In this document: positions 9,461-20,216 of the stretch, one piece after another
Layout: each line of letters begins with the position of its first letter
Position numbering within the stretch: the stretch's first letter is position 1
NCBI GenBank assembly: GCA_037176725.1
Contig: JAZBRS010000050.1
Coordinates: forward strand, 16,262,001 to 16,326,000
From: Posidonia oceanica
Lineage: Eukaryota; Streptophyta; Magnoliopsida; Alismatales; Posidoniaceae
Reading direction: 5' to 3'
DNA: 64,000 bases
Position numbers and translations under genes: made by a program
Notes under the pieces: generated by a model
What the model was told of the DNA's origin: nothing
The model's input: the letters and a program-made list of their open reading frames with translations, nothing else
Databases searched by the model: none

Positions 9461-9622
9461 TTTGTTTGCCCGGTTGTGCTCCGGGGTCTTTACTGTCCGA
9501 GGGCTCAAAAATCATGATGGCATCATCCCCATGCACACTCTAGCTTATAGAAACCTCTGGAATTGGAAGAAAATTGATTTGGAGGCTTTCTGACAAAATT
9601 CAGCATTTTAAGTTGCTCTGAT

Positions 9623-9684
9623 GTATTGGACGCTATATTCTTCTGCATCCAACATATGACGTTAGAATGTATTGCATCCAACAT
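9623..9684. repeat. Double hairpin array upstream of the PMD gene
   Basis: Arms are ATTGGACGCTA / CTGCATCCAAC / ATATGACGTTA / TTGCATCCAAC with 7-nt loops. Stems are partly decayed but the spacing is kept. Confidence 0.75.
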
Positions 9685-9700
9685 CTAAACTGTCATCTGG

Positions 9701-9762
9701 GTGTACGACGCTATTCTTTACTGCGTCCAACGTATGACGCAAAAATCTGTAGCGTCCAACGT
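9701..9762. repeat. Double hairpin array upstream of the PMD gene
   Basis: Arms are GTACGACGCTA / CTGCGTCCAAC / GTATGACGCAA / TAGCGTCCAAC with loops ttcttta and aaatctg. The spacing is exactly 11-7-11-11-7-11. It ends about 300 bp before the PMD start codon. Confidence 0.82.
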
Positions 9763-10067
9763 GTCGGGGCCTTTAACAGTCTTGTTCGCTTTTCTTCCTC
9801 ACTTTCCCACTCACTAATCTTCTTTCTCTTCTTCTCCGGCGACGGCGGCGATTCCTTCTGAGTTTCTGAACTTCTTCCGGCGTGAGACGGGTCGCCCCTT
9901 TGACGGCGTTGACGGCCGGAGCTAGGGCACGGGTTGCAGCGGCGGTGCACATTCCGGCGAGCGGTGACTGCGACTTTCAGTTCCAGTGAGTATGCTTTCC
10001 TCCATTCCCCTCCTCTTCCTCATTATTCCCAACAGTGTTTTGACCTCTATTGGGTCCTTTTCAATTT
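9763..10067 (+). promoter_or_regulatory. Probable 5' untranslated region of the PMD gene
   Basis: A pyrimidine-rich stretch (cttctttctcttcttctccgg) followed by GC-rich cggcgacggcgg sequence looks like a plant 5' leader. A possible short leader intron runs from GTGAGT at 9986 to CAG at 10035. No clear TATA box was identified. The gene would be transcribed against the retroelement. Confidence 0.4.
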
Positions 10068-12944
10068 ATGCCAAGATTTGGTAAAACTTACATGAGACCA
10101 AAGAAGTTGGCACGGAAAGGAGAAGGCCCGTCGACGTTCGACGGGTCCGAGCCGACTCTAGTGAGGGTGTCGGAGGCAGTGGGGATGATGGAGGAGGCGT
10201 CGGTAGTTGGGATGACAGAGGAGGCAGTTGGGACCGAGGCACAGGAAGGCGGGGAGGTTCGTGGTACTCCAGAGATGGCTACAGAGGGCCCACTACTGGT
10301 TGAGGGGGCGACTCCAGGTACGACTTCGGTTACGGATACCTGCGGCTCTGGGAGTTCAGGCTTGGAGTCATTCGGTCGAGGATTCAGAGGAGTCAGGGTC
10401 GGAGGAGGTAGTTCCCGAGGCGGTCCCTGCTGCTGCTGCCAGGACGGTTGAGGATGACGGCTGGTATGTGAGCATCCAGGACTTTGTTCGACGGGAGGCA
10501 GAGGGTGATGCTGGTGCTCCTCCAGATTTTACGCGGGCTCACATACCCCACGACCAGGTGCAGGCTTCGGCACCGCGCAGGGATGCGGCCCGGGCCGAGC
10601 TTGCGGTAGCTGCACTGGCAGCTAGGGGACAGGTAACCACATTTCCATTTAATTTCAAATATTATTTTTGTGAACTTTGTCTGACAATTCTTCTCTCTCT
10701 TGCAGAGTCGGGCCCCCGCCGTCGTGTGCTGTTACTAGGGTCAGTCCTCAGGTGCTACCGGATGTTGGAGCCTTTTCAGCACGAGCGGCTTCGGTAGATG
10801 GGGTTTGGACACTTCCTGTCCATTCCTCTTTTCCAGCTTGAGTTGGGACTTCTGGAGTCTGCAGCAGAGCGCTACCACCCCCATACGAGCTCGTTCGTGA
10901 CCTAGGTTGGCGAGTTCGTCCTTTCTTTGGAGGACATGGCCCGACTGACTGGCCTACGGGTGACAGGACGTCCGGTGACTGGCCCAGTACACTCCGACTA
11001 CTCCTCTATGATGGCGGAGTTGGTGGGGAGAAGGGTCGTCATGTACGGGCCCCACCTTTATGTTACTACCTCGACGGTTCAGCACATCGAGGACTCCCGG
11101 GAGGCTGCTACAGAGCCTGAAGAGGACGCGGATCAGCAGCTCTGCGCTTTCCTTTTAATTCTGTTTGGGGACCTGCTATTCAGCCATGCTACTTCGCGGG
11201 TTTCGGCAGTGTTCCTGCCCTTGCTTGCCGACTTAGATCGAGTAGGGGAGTACGCTTGGGGAGCCGCGAGCCTATCGTTCTTGTACACTGTACTCTTCAA
11301 GTTTTCCGATGGTAGTTCCCGCCAAGCTGGCGGGAACCTGCCATTCTTTCAGGTATATAAACTTTCTTTCCTTATTTAAGCTTCAAATATTATTTACTTT
11401 GCATGCTTGACTGATGATTTGCTTTCTTTTTACTTGCAGATGTGGATATAGGACTACTTTACTTTCATGAGGCCCATCCCACCTTTAGTTCTCGATGCGG
11501 GGATGCCCTTCCCGCGTGGACTGCACTGGAGTCAGGCCGCTCATGCACCTGAGGCGGTCATTGGCCATCGCTATGTCAGGCGTCTCTTCTTTGAGATGCT
11601 GGTTCCTGCCCAGGTAATATGCCCCTGCTGATATATTATTCTTCTTTTGGTTTACTGATTCCCTGTCTACTTTTCAGGTGATCTGGCATCCTTACGCCGA
11701 GGGGAGCACGAGGATGTCCCTGAGATAGCTCGAGACCGGACAGTTTTCGACTGAGACATCTGGCTCCACTGCTGGAACCAGTGCCACTTCCAGCAGATTA
11801 GCCGGGCACTTAGGCAGTTGGGGCACCGGCAGATTCAGCCTCAGGCTCACCTGTTCCAAGTTTGGCATGAGATACGGGGGAGATGTGGACATGCTCGCCA
11901 CTGGGTTGACACCTACACTCGACAGTTGCTGGACTGGGTTCGAGGCGGTTCCACCACTCCTGCTGATGCGACTGCTGAGGACGAGCTGGCTTGGGCCAGG
12001 TGGATGGATAACCAGTTTAACGAGCTCATGGTCTTCCATCGCTCCCATTTTCTGGGACGGTCGAACCTTCCCATGGGTGACACCGTTCAGATGTGGCAGC
12101 ATTCGTTGTGGGCGAGCTGCAGGAGTCCGTCCGCTCTCACAGGATTCAGATGGAGATAGCGGTGAGTATTTAGCTTTATGTTTCAATTTGTATTACCTGT
12201 ATTTCTTGATAGCTAACTTGCTTGGACCTTGCCCCTCGCAGCTGAGGACTACTGACGAGTATAGTCAGTGCGAGCGCGACCTGGTTAGGCGCGTTGCTGA
12301 GCTGACCGAGAAGGTTGAGCGTCTGCGAGCCTCTGCTTCTAAGGTTTGCAATTATTTTTATAGCATAGTTGTTTGCTTTGAAAATTGTACTAATTATGCC
12401 TTCTTTGCTTTTGCAGCCTTCGACTAGTTCTGCCCCTCCATCGGGTCATGCCGAGGAGATTTCCCACCTTCAGAGTATGGTAAGTATAGCAATATACTTT
12501 CCCTTTATATTTCTTGATTTAGTTCTGACTATGGTTTCGACTTTTGCAGATCGACGATCTTCAGCGAAAGTTGGAGCGGACTGCGGCAGGTGCCTTAGAG
12601 CGTACTTTACGCCTTGAGGAGCAACTGGAGGAGGTACGTCGGCTTGTTGAGGAGAGGGCTACTGAGATTGCCCGACTTGCTGTGCAGCAGCAACCCCTAC
12701 CAGCGACTGATTCGGCTGCAAAGATTGCCGAGCTGAAGAGGCAGCTAGAGGTGGCTCAGAAGGTATAACTTGCTCTTCTGTCTTTTAAATTCATATGCTT
12801 CCTTATGCTAATGGTTTGATACTTCTCCTTTGTCTCTTCCTGTAGGAACGAGATATGGATCGTGCGATGGCAGCTCAGTTTGAGACCGAGGCGATGCATT
12901 ACCGATGGGAGGCCGTGCTTGGTAGTGTTTCCACTGGTCGCTGA
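10068..12944 (+). pseudogene. Plant mobile domain (PMD) gene with coiled-coil tail, antisense in the inner element
   Basis: Eight coding exons fit GT-AG introns: 10068-10632, 10706-11352, 11440-11613, 11678-12161, 12242-12343, 12417-12479, 12550-12762 and 12846-12944. Exon 2 carries the PMD signature: GFGHFL, then SLEDMARLTGLRVTG, then LADLDRVGEYAWGAASLSFLY. Exons 3-4 continue the domain (DIWLHCWNQCHF, RQLGHRQIQPQ). Exons 5-8 encode a heptad-like charged coiled coil (LRTTDEYSQCERDL, LEEQLEEVRRLVEE). PMD proteins (the MAIN/MAIL family and transposon-borne relatives) are linked to silencing. The copy is broken: frameshifts in exons 1 and 4, in-frame TAG at 10796, 10901 and 11449, and a late TGA at 12942 followed by an open Ser/Pro-rich tail to 13129. 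Exons 5-7 are all multiples of three and open. Confidence 0.82.
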
Positions 12945-13129
12945 GTTCCTCCTCCTCCGTTGTCTGCGTCGAGGCATCGCTCTAGTAGCCGTCGTCCACC
13001 GGTTGGGGGGTCTCGAGCTGCGTCACAGGCTTCCTTAGGTGGCTCTGTGCGTCAGTCGGCACAACCCCTTGCAGCTCCTCCTTCGCCTCGTTCGGTTCCT
13101 CCTTCAGTTCCTCCTTCAGTGTCACTTAG

Positions 13130-13664
13130 TTGTTGCTGTTCTTTTTTTCTTTCTTTTCCTTTTTTACTTGACAGCACTTGTACCTCACGGGTATGCCCCG
13201 GTGATATTATAGAAAACTTAGATTTATAAATGATAAAGATTTTCTACACACTTAGCAAACTTATCAAATATTTTCTTTTTCTTTACCTTTCTCTAAGTTG
13301 AAAATGAACTAAGATAACCAATAATCAGGGGAGCACCTCCAAATAATGGCTTTTAATTCAATTTAACTTGAAACAAGCTTAATTACGTGTAATAATATGC
13401 AAATGACAGAGTTATGAAGAAAAATTTCACCTGCGAGCTTTAATTCTGAATTCCGCGACCGTTGGCGCTTTAACAAGTTAATAACTTAATGTAAACTACA
13501 ACAGGTGATTCTGGATAGCCTAGAGGTCCAAAAAATATGAAACCAACGCCTACACGTGTATTTCAACTTGTAAAAGCCTCTGGAACTGGTAGAAATTGGT
13601 TTGGCAATTTGTCCACAGATTTGAAGGGCTATGAGAGAAGTTCAGCAACTTAAGTTGCTGAAAA
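13130..13664. other. AT-rich spacer, no gene
   Basis: The sequence is downstream of the PMD gene, inside the inner element. It is pyrimidine-rich at 13137-13170, then unremarkable AT-rich DNA. It could contain the PMD 3' untranslated region. Confidence 0.45.
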
Positions 13665-13726
13665 ACGTTAGACGCAACTTTCTACGCGTCTAACATAGGA
13701 CGCTAGAACATATTGCATCCAACAAC
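13665..13726. repeat. Double hairpin array
   Basis: Arms are GTTAGACGCAA / CGCGTCTAAC / ATAGGACGCTA / TTGCATCCAAC. The first arm pair keeps GTTAGACGC with GCGTCTAAC, a changed but still complementary stem. One base has been lost in arm 2. Confidence 0.78.
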
Positions 13727-13766
13727 TCTTATTTATTATTATATATTTTTTTTTGCCTAGAACAGG

Positions 13767-13810
13767 TTGCATCAAATGTATGATGCAAGAATAGATTGCG
13801 TCCAATAAAC
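13767..13810. repeat. Hairpin array, left arm lost
   Basis: The centre TTGCATCAAAT/GTATGATGCAA is followed by a 7-nt loop and TTGCGTCCAAT. TTGCATCA and TGATGCAA changed together relative to the common GCGTCCAA/TTGGACGC. Confidence 0.65.
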
Positions 13811-13837
13811 TCTTATTTATTTTTTCATTTTTTTGCT

Positions 13838-13900
13838 ACGTTGGACGCCAGAATAAGTTACGTTTAATATATGACGCAAGGCTTAGCAACGTCCAACATA
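13838..13900. repeat. Double hairpin array, decayed centre
   Basis: Arms are GTTGGACGCCA / TTACGTTTAAT / ATATGACGCAA / CAACGTCCAAC with 7-nt loops gaataag and ggcttag. Confidence 0.72.
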
Positions 13901-15158
13901 TATCAATAGTTTTCTACAGAGAAACTTAAACAAAATCATATTAGACCATCTAGGGTGCCCCTTGCCCCTAGTCTAAGGAAAAAATAATAAATATGTACAT
14001 ATATTGCTTGAAATAAACTTAGATGGAAGATAATAAATCTGGCCTCAAATTTGTTGTCTACATGAAGATGGTATCGACTCGCAAGCGAGTACCAAGTGAC
14101 CGTCTTGAATAGGAGTGGTCAAAATGCGACGCGGAGTCGCTAGTGCCCTAGATTTTTTATCATCGGCCAAATTTGCTATCAGTTTCATGAGGTGATGTTG
14201 GTTGGGTAGATTTTACCCTTACTCTATATTTCTTTTTTTTTATCTTTTGCTTATTTTTTGGATTTTTGGTTTTATGATTTTATTTTTTTTATCATTTTTT
14301 CGATTTTTCATTTTTTTGGATTTTTTATTTTTAGATTTTTGACTTTATCATTTTTTTGGATTTTTTTGTTTTATCATTTTTTTTGGATTTTTATAGGAGA
14401 AAAGGAATCTTCCAAGAAGTTGAGAAGCAGGAGACCTCATGGTTGGAAAACCTTGATAGTTTGGTCCCTTATGCAATCTCAGAGCCATGGATACTACAGG
14501 CTTGCTTTGGCACCTAACTGTCCCTAGACCTAGGCTTCTACCCCTTGCCTTTAATGTGTACGGTGTTGAATGTGGGTGGAAGGAAAGTCCATGTCCTATC
14601 CTAAGATGTCAGCTGAAGATTCGAAGCCTATACCCCTCCCAGTCAAGGTTGATTCCTACTGCGCTTAGTATTCCCCAGTTTTTCAGTTTTGACTCTTGGA
14701 CAGCTTCTTTACTGCATTCTTTTCCATTCTCTTTCTTTTCTTGCACATGGACAGCTTCTTTGCTGTATTCTTTTTTGACCCCTTTTTTGTTTTCTTTCTG
14801 GGTACTCTGGCAAGTAGTCTCATCCTGTTTGAATGCTCGGTCAATGGATACTTGTTCCTTGACGAACCGAGACACTCTTTTATTTGGTACACTCCCCTCT
14901 TTTCTGTACTTCTAGGTTTCGGCCTTAGACACCTATCCGATTTGTACTAGGGTAACGTGTCTTACTTAAGGGATGTGTGTGAACTTGTTGTTCATGAACT
15001 AAGAGGGGACCCCTTATGGTTTTGTCTCTATCTCAGTGTTGGATTATTTACTTTCCTTCTCTCACAAAGTGTTCGTGGAGTGAGGCTAAGGTATGACTCT
15101 TAGGCTTTGGAAATAGTAGGTCCTCAAGTATGGGCAATCTAGTGGCTCTGTGTGCATG
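13901..15158. other. Inner element spacer with T-rich low-complexity block
   Basis: No conserved frame is seen. 14225-14400 is a T-rich + strand block with a loose ~30-bp period built from tttttggattttt and ttttatcattt words. 14680-14800 repeats gacagcttctttactgcattc. Deleted pol sequence should have lain upstream of the integrase tail, not here. Confidence 0.5.
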
Positions 15159-15321
15159 TCAAGGGTAGTATCTTTTGAGGTGCAGCGCATTCCAGGGATA
15201 TTCGAGCCTACTGCCATTCTCTCTGGCCAAACAAATAGGCATTTCCCGAATATGCTTCAACTACCATGTATGGTCCGTCCCATTTAGTTCTCAAGTTCCC
15301 AGGCTTGGGTGGTGAATCTTC
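15159..15321 (-). pseudogene. pol: Integrase C-terminal remnant of the inner element
   Basis: Minus-strand translation gives GNLRTKWDGPYMVVEAYSG and, after a one-base frame change, PWNALHLKRYYP followed by a stop (15159-15161). This is the conserved end of Tat/Ogre pol: a G-x-W-x-GPY barrel followed by a HLKRYYP tail. It lies only about 170 bp after the gag stop, so protease, reverse transcriptase, RNase H and most of integrase have been deleted. It proves the element once had, or descends from one with, a full pol. Confidence 0.85.
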
Positions 15322-15493
15322 TTCTCATTTGTTTATATTTATATTTAATGGAAGGAAAAGATATTTTATTTAGGTATATTTTAGCAGAAACAAATACAGA
15401 AATAGGGAAGGAAAAGTTTATTTACAACACTTTGGGGAAATGCCCCTAGTGTAGCCTCCATCAGTAGAGACTCTTGAGAAGTAGGCTTCAGTC

Positions 15494-17011
15494 TTAATGG
15501 CGCTTCCGAGCCCTCTCTATCAATACATCCCAATTGAAAACATCTACTTCCACCAGGTCATAGACGATGTCCTTAAAGACCCAACAGTCTTCTAAATTGT
15601 GCCCACGTCTCCTGTGGTACTGGCAATATTTGCTTTTGTCGCAGTTCGCCTCTTCAGGTTTTCAGGGCAGGAGGTCGATTGCTCGGGCTTCTATCATTTC
15701 TACAAACATGTCTATCAGCGTGACCAGGATAAGAGGATAGCTTGTGCGCTTTGGTCTCTTGGACTGCTGTTGTGGAGCTGTATGATGGTAGTTGCCCCTG
15801 GCGTTGCCATCTTTTCCAGAGCGGTTGCCATTCTGCCGGTAATCTTGAAGAGGAGAATCTTATTACTTCGCAAGTTCAAGAACGGACTCAGTATCGTCTT
15901 CTATCTTCTGAAATTCATGCATATTTTCCTTTACAGAAGCAGCTACCTCGTAGAGTGCAGTTACCGAACGGCAATAGGCATTTGTCAACCCCCTTTTCAT
16001 TGAACCAGTAGCATTTGCAATCAATGTCTGCATAACTTGTCTTTTCGGGATGTCCAGGCCTAATTTGGCAGCCATCTCCCGCCATCTATTTGCAAAGGTG
16101 ACCCATTCTTCACCTGGCTTCATGGTCTCCCTACTCAAGTTATGAAAGGTCGGCTTCGACTCGATCTTGTGTTGATATTTGGTCAAGAAGCACTCCTTGA
16201 TATTGTTGAAGCTGCTAAGGTCGTCTCCGGAGAGGGTAAGGAACCAATCCATGAGTTCGCCTTCCAATGAATAGAAAAAAAGGTCGATGATGAACCCCAA
16301 GTCATGAAAGGATAGAGTTGACTCCATTTGAAATCGGATGATGTGGGTTTGTGGGTTGGTGGTCCCATCAAACTTAGACGTCTTTGCATAGTTGAAGATA
16401 GGAGGAAGTTGAAATGGTGGGAATTTGCCCATATCAAAAGTTGGGGGAGCTTGTGTCTGAACCCCTAAGGAATTTAAGACCTTCCTCATTTCTGCTAAAT
16501 TGCTGAGTCCGCCATGAATTTGAGAATTTGCTACTTTATTGGCAAGCGGCTGTCGATTGTCACCTTGTATATTCATACCCGGCTGAAAAGGAACCTGGTA
16601 ACTTTGCTCTGGCTGGTTGGAGAATAGTGGATCGGCTCCATTGCCATGTGGCTGCTCAACGAACAAATGATTTGACCTTTCTCGGAATCCTCTTAGTGAG
16701 TCGTTTTCCTGCCCCTGGTGTTGGGTATCCGATGGCGCAATTCCGTGTTGTCTTTGGCACAAATTCTTAGGGATGTGGCCCGCAGCAGACCTTCGTAGTC
16801 TTTTACCAGGGAGATGTTGACCTTGATGGAGATCCTCTTGATTTGACGAACCGGGATGATTGTTGTCATTGTAAAGGAAGCGACACAATACTTGATATTG
16901 GGCCGAGTAGGGATCCAGTTCTTCTCCATTGGTTGGATCAAATAACCTCATAATGGTTTCCCTCTCGGGCATGCTATCTGTATCTGAGTAGCTGCTTTCG
17001 GATTCACACAT
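15494..17011 (-). pseudogene. gag: gag of the inner Tat-like element
   Basis: A single minus-strand frame of 506 codons starts at ATG 17011 and ends with TAA at 15494-15496. Residues 1-382 are open: an acidic N-terminus, a Gln/Asn-rich linker, then the retrotransposon gag core (FDGTTNPQTHIIRFQM, LMDWFLTLSGDDLSSF, FANRWREMAAKL). After two TAA codons (near 15864) and one TGA the frame continues into a CX2HX4HX4C knuckle (CQYHRRRGHNLEDC) and a tail ending IERARKRH. Gag forms the particle and binds RNA through the knuckle. The three stops mean the copy no longer makes full-length Gag. Confidence 0.88.
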
Positions 17012-17055
17012 TTGGCTCAGCTTTTCTTGTTTCTGCTTAAGTTCTGTTACAGTAA

Positions 17056-17117
17056 GTGTAGGACGCAGATACTACCAGCGTCCAATGTATGACGCAAGCA
17101 CAAATAGCGTCCAACAC
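17056..17117. repeat. Double hairpin array in inner leader
   Basis: Arms are GTAGGACGCAG / CAGCGTCCAAT / GTATGACGCAA / TAGCGTCCAAC with 7-nt loops atactac and gcacaaa. It lies 45 bp upstream of the gag start. Confidence 0.82.
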
Positions 17118-17275
17118 CCCTGTCTTCTGTTGGTTGGTTTAACCAATGCAATCAGTGCTTGACTATGCAAAAATGATTACCACAACTCTCTGGAACACAC
17201 TCCTTGTATTTTTAGATTCAATCTTTGCAAATGGCAAGCGATTAATGCGCCGATTGCATCTGAAGTAAAATGGCA

Positions 17276-17337
17276 GTGTAGGACGCTGACAGTGATAGCG
17301 TCCAATGTTGGACGTTTTGAATTACAGCGTCCAACAC
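17276..17337. repeat. Double hairpin array in inner leader
   Basis: Arms are GTAGGACGCTG / TAGCGTCCAAT / GTTGGACGTTT / CAGCGTCCAAC with 7-nt loops acagtga and tgaatta. Confidence 0.82.
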
Positions 17338-17439
17338 TTCAAGTTGTTTGCTAAACTAATCTTTGTACTGCCAAATGCTACTTTGAGAGATATTTCTTGA
17401 TGAACAAAATCCTGTGTTCTTGAAGATCATAGGACCATA

Positions 17440-17580
17440 CAAGGACTTCCTTTTTTTCTTTTCTTTTTTGTCTTTTCTTTTTTTTTTGGTCTTTTTTTTT
17501 GCTTCTTTTTTCCTTTTCCCTTTTCTGATTTTTCTCCTTTTTTTTATTTTTTGACTTTTCTCTCTCTCTTTTTACAAGTA
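17440..17580. repeat. Polypyrimidine tract (+ strand)
   Basis: About 140 bp are almost entirely T and C on the + strand, so purine-rich in the element's own sense. It lies in the leader between PBS and gag. Confidence 0.8.
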
Positions 17581-17792
17581 AAGGGAAAATATTACAATGA
17601 TTACACTTTGGTAGACAAAAGGAAACAAGACTTACGAAAGCTCTTTATAGCCTAATACAAGCTTCTAAGAAAAGAAAAAGACTCAAAAATAAAGTTCAAA
17701 TAACCTGTTTACAACCCCTGTTGAAACATTCATCCTGTAGTATTCAATAATTCCACAAAATACCCAAGTAATGAAAGGGATAAACAGATAAT

Positions 17793-17854
17793 GTGTTGGA
17801 TGCGTATGTTTGCTGCGTCCAACGTAGAACGTAGATAGATATAGCATCCAACAC
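17793..17854. repeat. Double hairpin array in inner leader
   Basis: Arms are GTTGGATGCGT / CTGCGTCCAAC / GTAGAACGTAG / TAGCATCCAAC with 7-nt loops. Confidence 0.78.
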
Positions 17855-18566
17855 CCTGTAACAGAGAGTTGTACAGAAATACTTTTAAACAGCGATTAAA
17901 AGTTTGATTTTTGGATTTCGCTTTGTTATTAGTGTTCTAAACCTGCGTGACTCTCAGGGTTCCTTAAAGCTTGGGTATGGCTTGCCTTCGTGGGTTATCT
18001 ATGGATTCTCACAAACAGGACAAAATATTTCTCTTATTTGGTACTATCCCTATCTCAACTCCTGAGAATCTTTAGGGAGTCTGAGCACACTTAGGTCCTT
18101 ACCCCGTAGAGGTAGAGCCCAGCGTACTCAGAATTGATCAGTTCTCTCGCATGTTAACAAAATAACAATCAAGATAAACAAACCACCGAAAGGAGGGGAA
18201 GGAATATAAATCTAGACTTGGGATTCTAACTTACTTTCACACAGAGCAAGGGAAAGAAGAGTGTCCCTTGTGAAAGCAAGTGACAACACAAACACCTCTC
18301 TTAAGTCCTTTGCAACAGAGGTGTTCAGGATTTAGGTGGTTATTTGGTGTAATCCAAGAAGAGACACAATCAAATTAGTTCCCAATCAAGGGCCATGCAA
18401 GTTATACGGAAAACTCGATTTTTATTTGATTTTTTTTTGAAAAGCACCCAAGTATTAAGGCTCTGGTCCCTACGGCAAAGTCGATCACCTCACACCTCGT
18501 TCCTTGAGTCAGTTATAAAAAGAAAACAAAGAAAGATTTTAAAAACAGAATGAATCCTGTCCAGAC

Positions 18567-18628
18567 GTGTAAGACGCAACAATTGGTGGCGTTTTATGTA
18601 AAACGCAATGAAGACTAGCGTCCAACAC
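18567..18628. repeat. Double hairpin array with covarying centre
   Basis: Arms are GTAAGACGCAA / TGGCGTTTTAT / GTAAAACGCAA / TAGCGTCCAAC. The central GCGTTTTA and TAAAACGC differ from GCGTCCAA and TTGGACGC at two matched positions, so complementarity is kept. Confidence 0.8.
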
Positions 18629-18799
18629 ACAAACAGGAGATATTTTTTTTTTAGAAAACTAAAAAAGAGATTTTTTTTACTCAAACACCCCTTTATTCCC
18701 GAGAATCAGAACAAAAGAAAGAGGTAGTTGCATACATTTTTCAACATATAAAAACCTAACAGAAGAAATTGCAAGAAAAACAGAAAACTGGTCAGAGAC

Positions 18800-18859
18800 G
18801 TAAGACGCTGGAATAGACTGCGTTCTATGTTGGATGCTGCCGAACACAGCTTTTAACGT
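18800..18859. repeat. Double hairpin array in inner leader, decayed
   Basis: Arms are GTAAGACGCTG / CTGCGTTCTAT / GTTGGATGCTG / CAGCTTTTAAC with 7-nt loops gaataga and ccgaaca. Confidence 0.7.
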
Positions 18860-19923
18860 ACTGACAGACCAGACTTATTTAAATAAGAGATAGAAGCATG
18901 ATTTTTAGTGCATAATTAAAGAACAAATACTAAGAGAGTCGTGGTGCCTCAAAACACTACGAAGAAATTCGCCACGACCTCGAAAAAAATCCGCAAAAGT
19001 AAAAGAAAAATTGCAAAGGAAAAGAAAGAAGAAGAAGAGAACACTCACCTAGCACGGGGGCACTTTTAGCCGTCCCACCGTGATCGTCAGACTGTGGATA
19101 TGGGGTTTTGGGTGAGGAGGAGGAATTTCCGGGAGAAGGGGACTTCGCCTCTCCCTTCTTTGTTGCTATTCGCTCCTTCTTGGGGTCCCATTTTTGTTGT
19201 ATCCGACTTCTTCACTCCACGTGTGTTGAAGTCAGTGTGATCGCTACTCTCAGTTTGCTTTCGCTGGCCCTTGAGACGCCTTGGGAGATGTGATATGGTT
19301 GTGGGTTCTGCTACCTTGGGACAACGCCTACATTGCCCAAGGGTGCCCGTGTTTGGTGAGTTTCTTCTTTTTCTTCTTTTCCTTGCAAAACAGATTTTAA
19401 AGATGCGGATTAATAAAGTGTAGTAAATGATTCAAAACAAATTGAAAATTAATATAAAATGAAAGGAGGAATACTTACCCGAGGGGTTTTATCTCTCCGG
19501 TTGCAACTAAGTATGACTATGCCTAGCTACAACAATATATGAAATGAAATGCTTTGCTATATTATGAATTTAAACATGTGATATGAAAAGAAAAGGAAAA
19601 TTAAAGAGAGCCCCCTTTTTATCTATGCACGGAATGCAAGTGGTGTCGATGTGATGTCACTGACGACAGAGGACTCAAGCCCTCTCAAAAACTCTTTCTC
19701 CACATAACTTCTCTCAAGATTCTGGCTCAAAACACTTTCTACTTGTTCTCAATAATTCTTCTAAAATTGTGTTCCTCTCTCAAGAAAATCCTCAAAAATC
19801 CCTTCTAAATCCCCCCTCCAATTTTCGTCCCAGATCCGAGTGGGGGTATCCCTACTTTTATAGAAGCAGGGGAGGAACAAATAAGGACACAAAGGCCAAG
19901 TCAGCAACTTTCCTGTTTCAGAG

Positions 19924-19985
19924 GTGTTGGACGTTGACCGTTACAGCGTCCAATGTTGGACGTTGGAGTACCCAGTGTCTAACAA
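19924..19985. repeat. Double hairpin array in inner LTR
   Basis: This is the LTR counterpart of 7211-7273. Here arm 1 is GTTGGACGTTG and the last arm is CAGTGTCTAAC, against GACGCTG and CAGCGTC in the other copy (two C/T differences). Confidence 0.88.
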
Positions 19986-20156
19986 CCCTCCGAGGCAGAG
20001 ATGCCAGAATCAAAGAATATTCCTCAATAAGTGGCTGATTAATGACCATTCTAGCCAATTAAGGCCTTGACTGGTCAAAGGACCCTTAGTGGAGGCAAAG
20101 CACGAAATTTGATTTTAGCCAAATATGGTAAGTTTGGGGAAACAGAAAACTAAGTT

Positions 20157-20216
20157 GTTGGACGCCATTATTCACAGCGTCCAACGTTGGACGCTAGGCC
20201 ATCCAGCGTCCAATAC
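20157..20216. repeat. Double hairpin array in inner LTR
   Basis: This is the counterpart of 7444-7503. It has identical arms except the last (CAGCGTCCAAT), and the 7-nt loops are identical. Confidence 0.88.

Noticed and set aside
11692..12186. 164-codon minus-strand frame
   Set aside because: It is the complement of PMD exon 4, whose own strand has domain similarity and splice sites.
15599..16003. 134-codon + strand frame
   Set aside because: It is the complement of the inner gag. The minus strand carries the gag core and knuckle.
14..20216. Hairpin arrays as transcription terminators or microRNA precursors
   Set aside because: Stems of 11 bp with 7-nt loops are too short for plant microRNA precursors, and this is not a bacterial genome. 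Function is left open.
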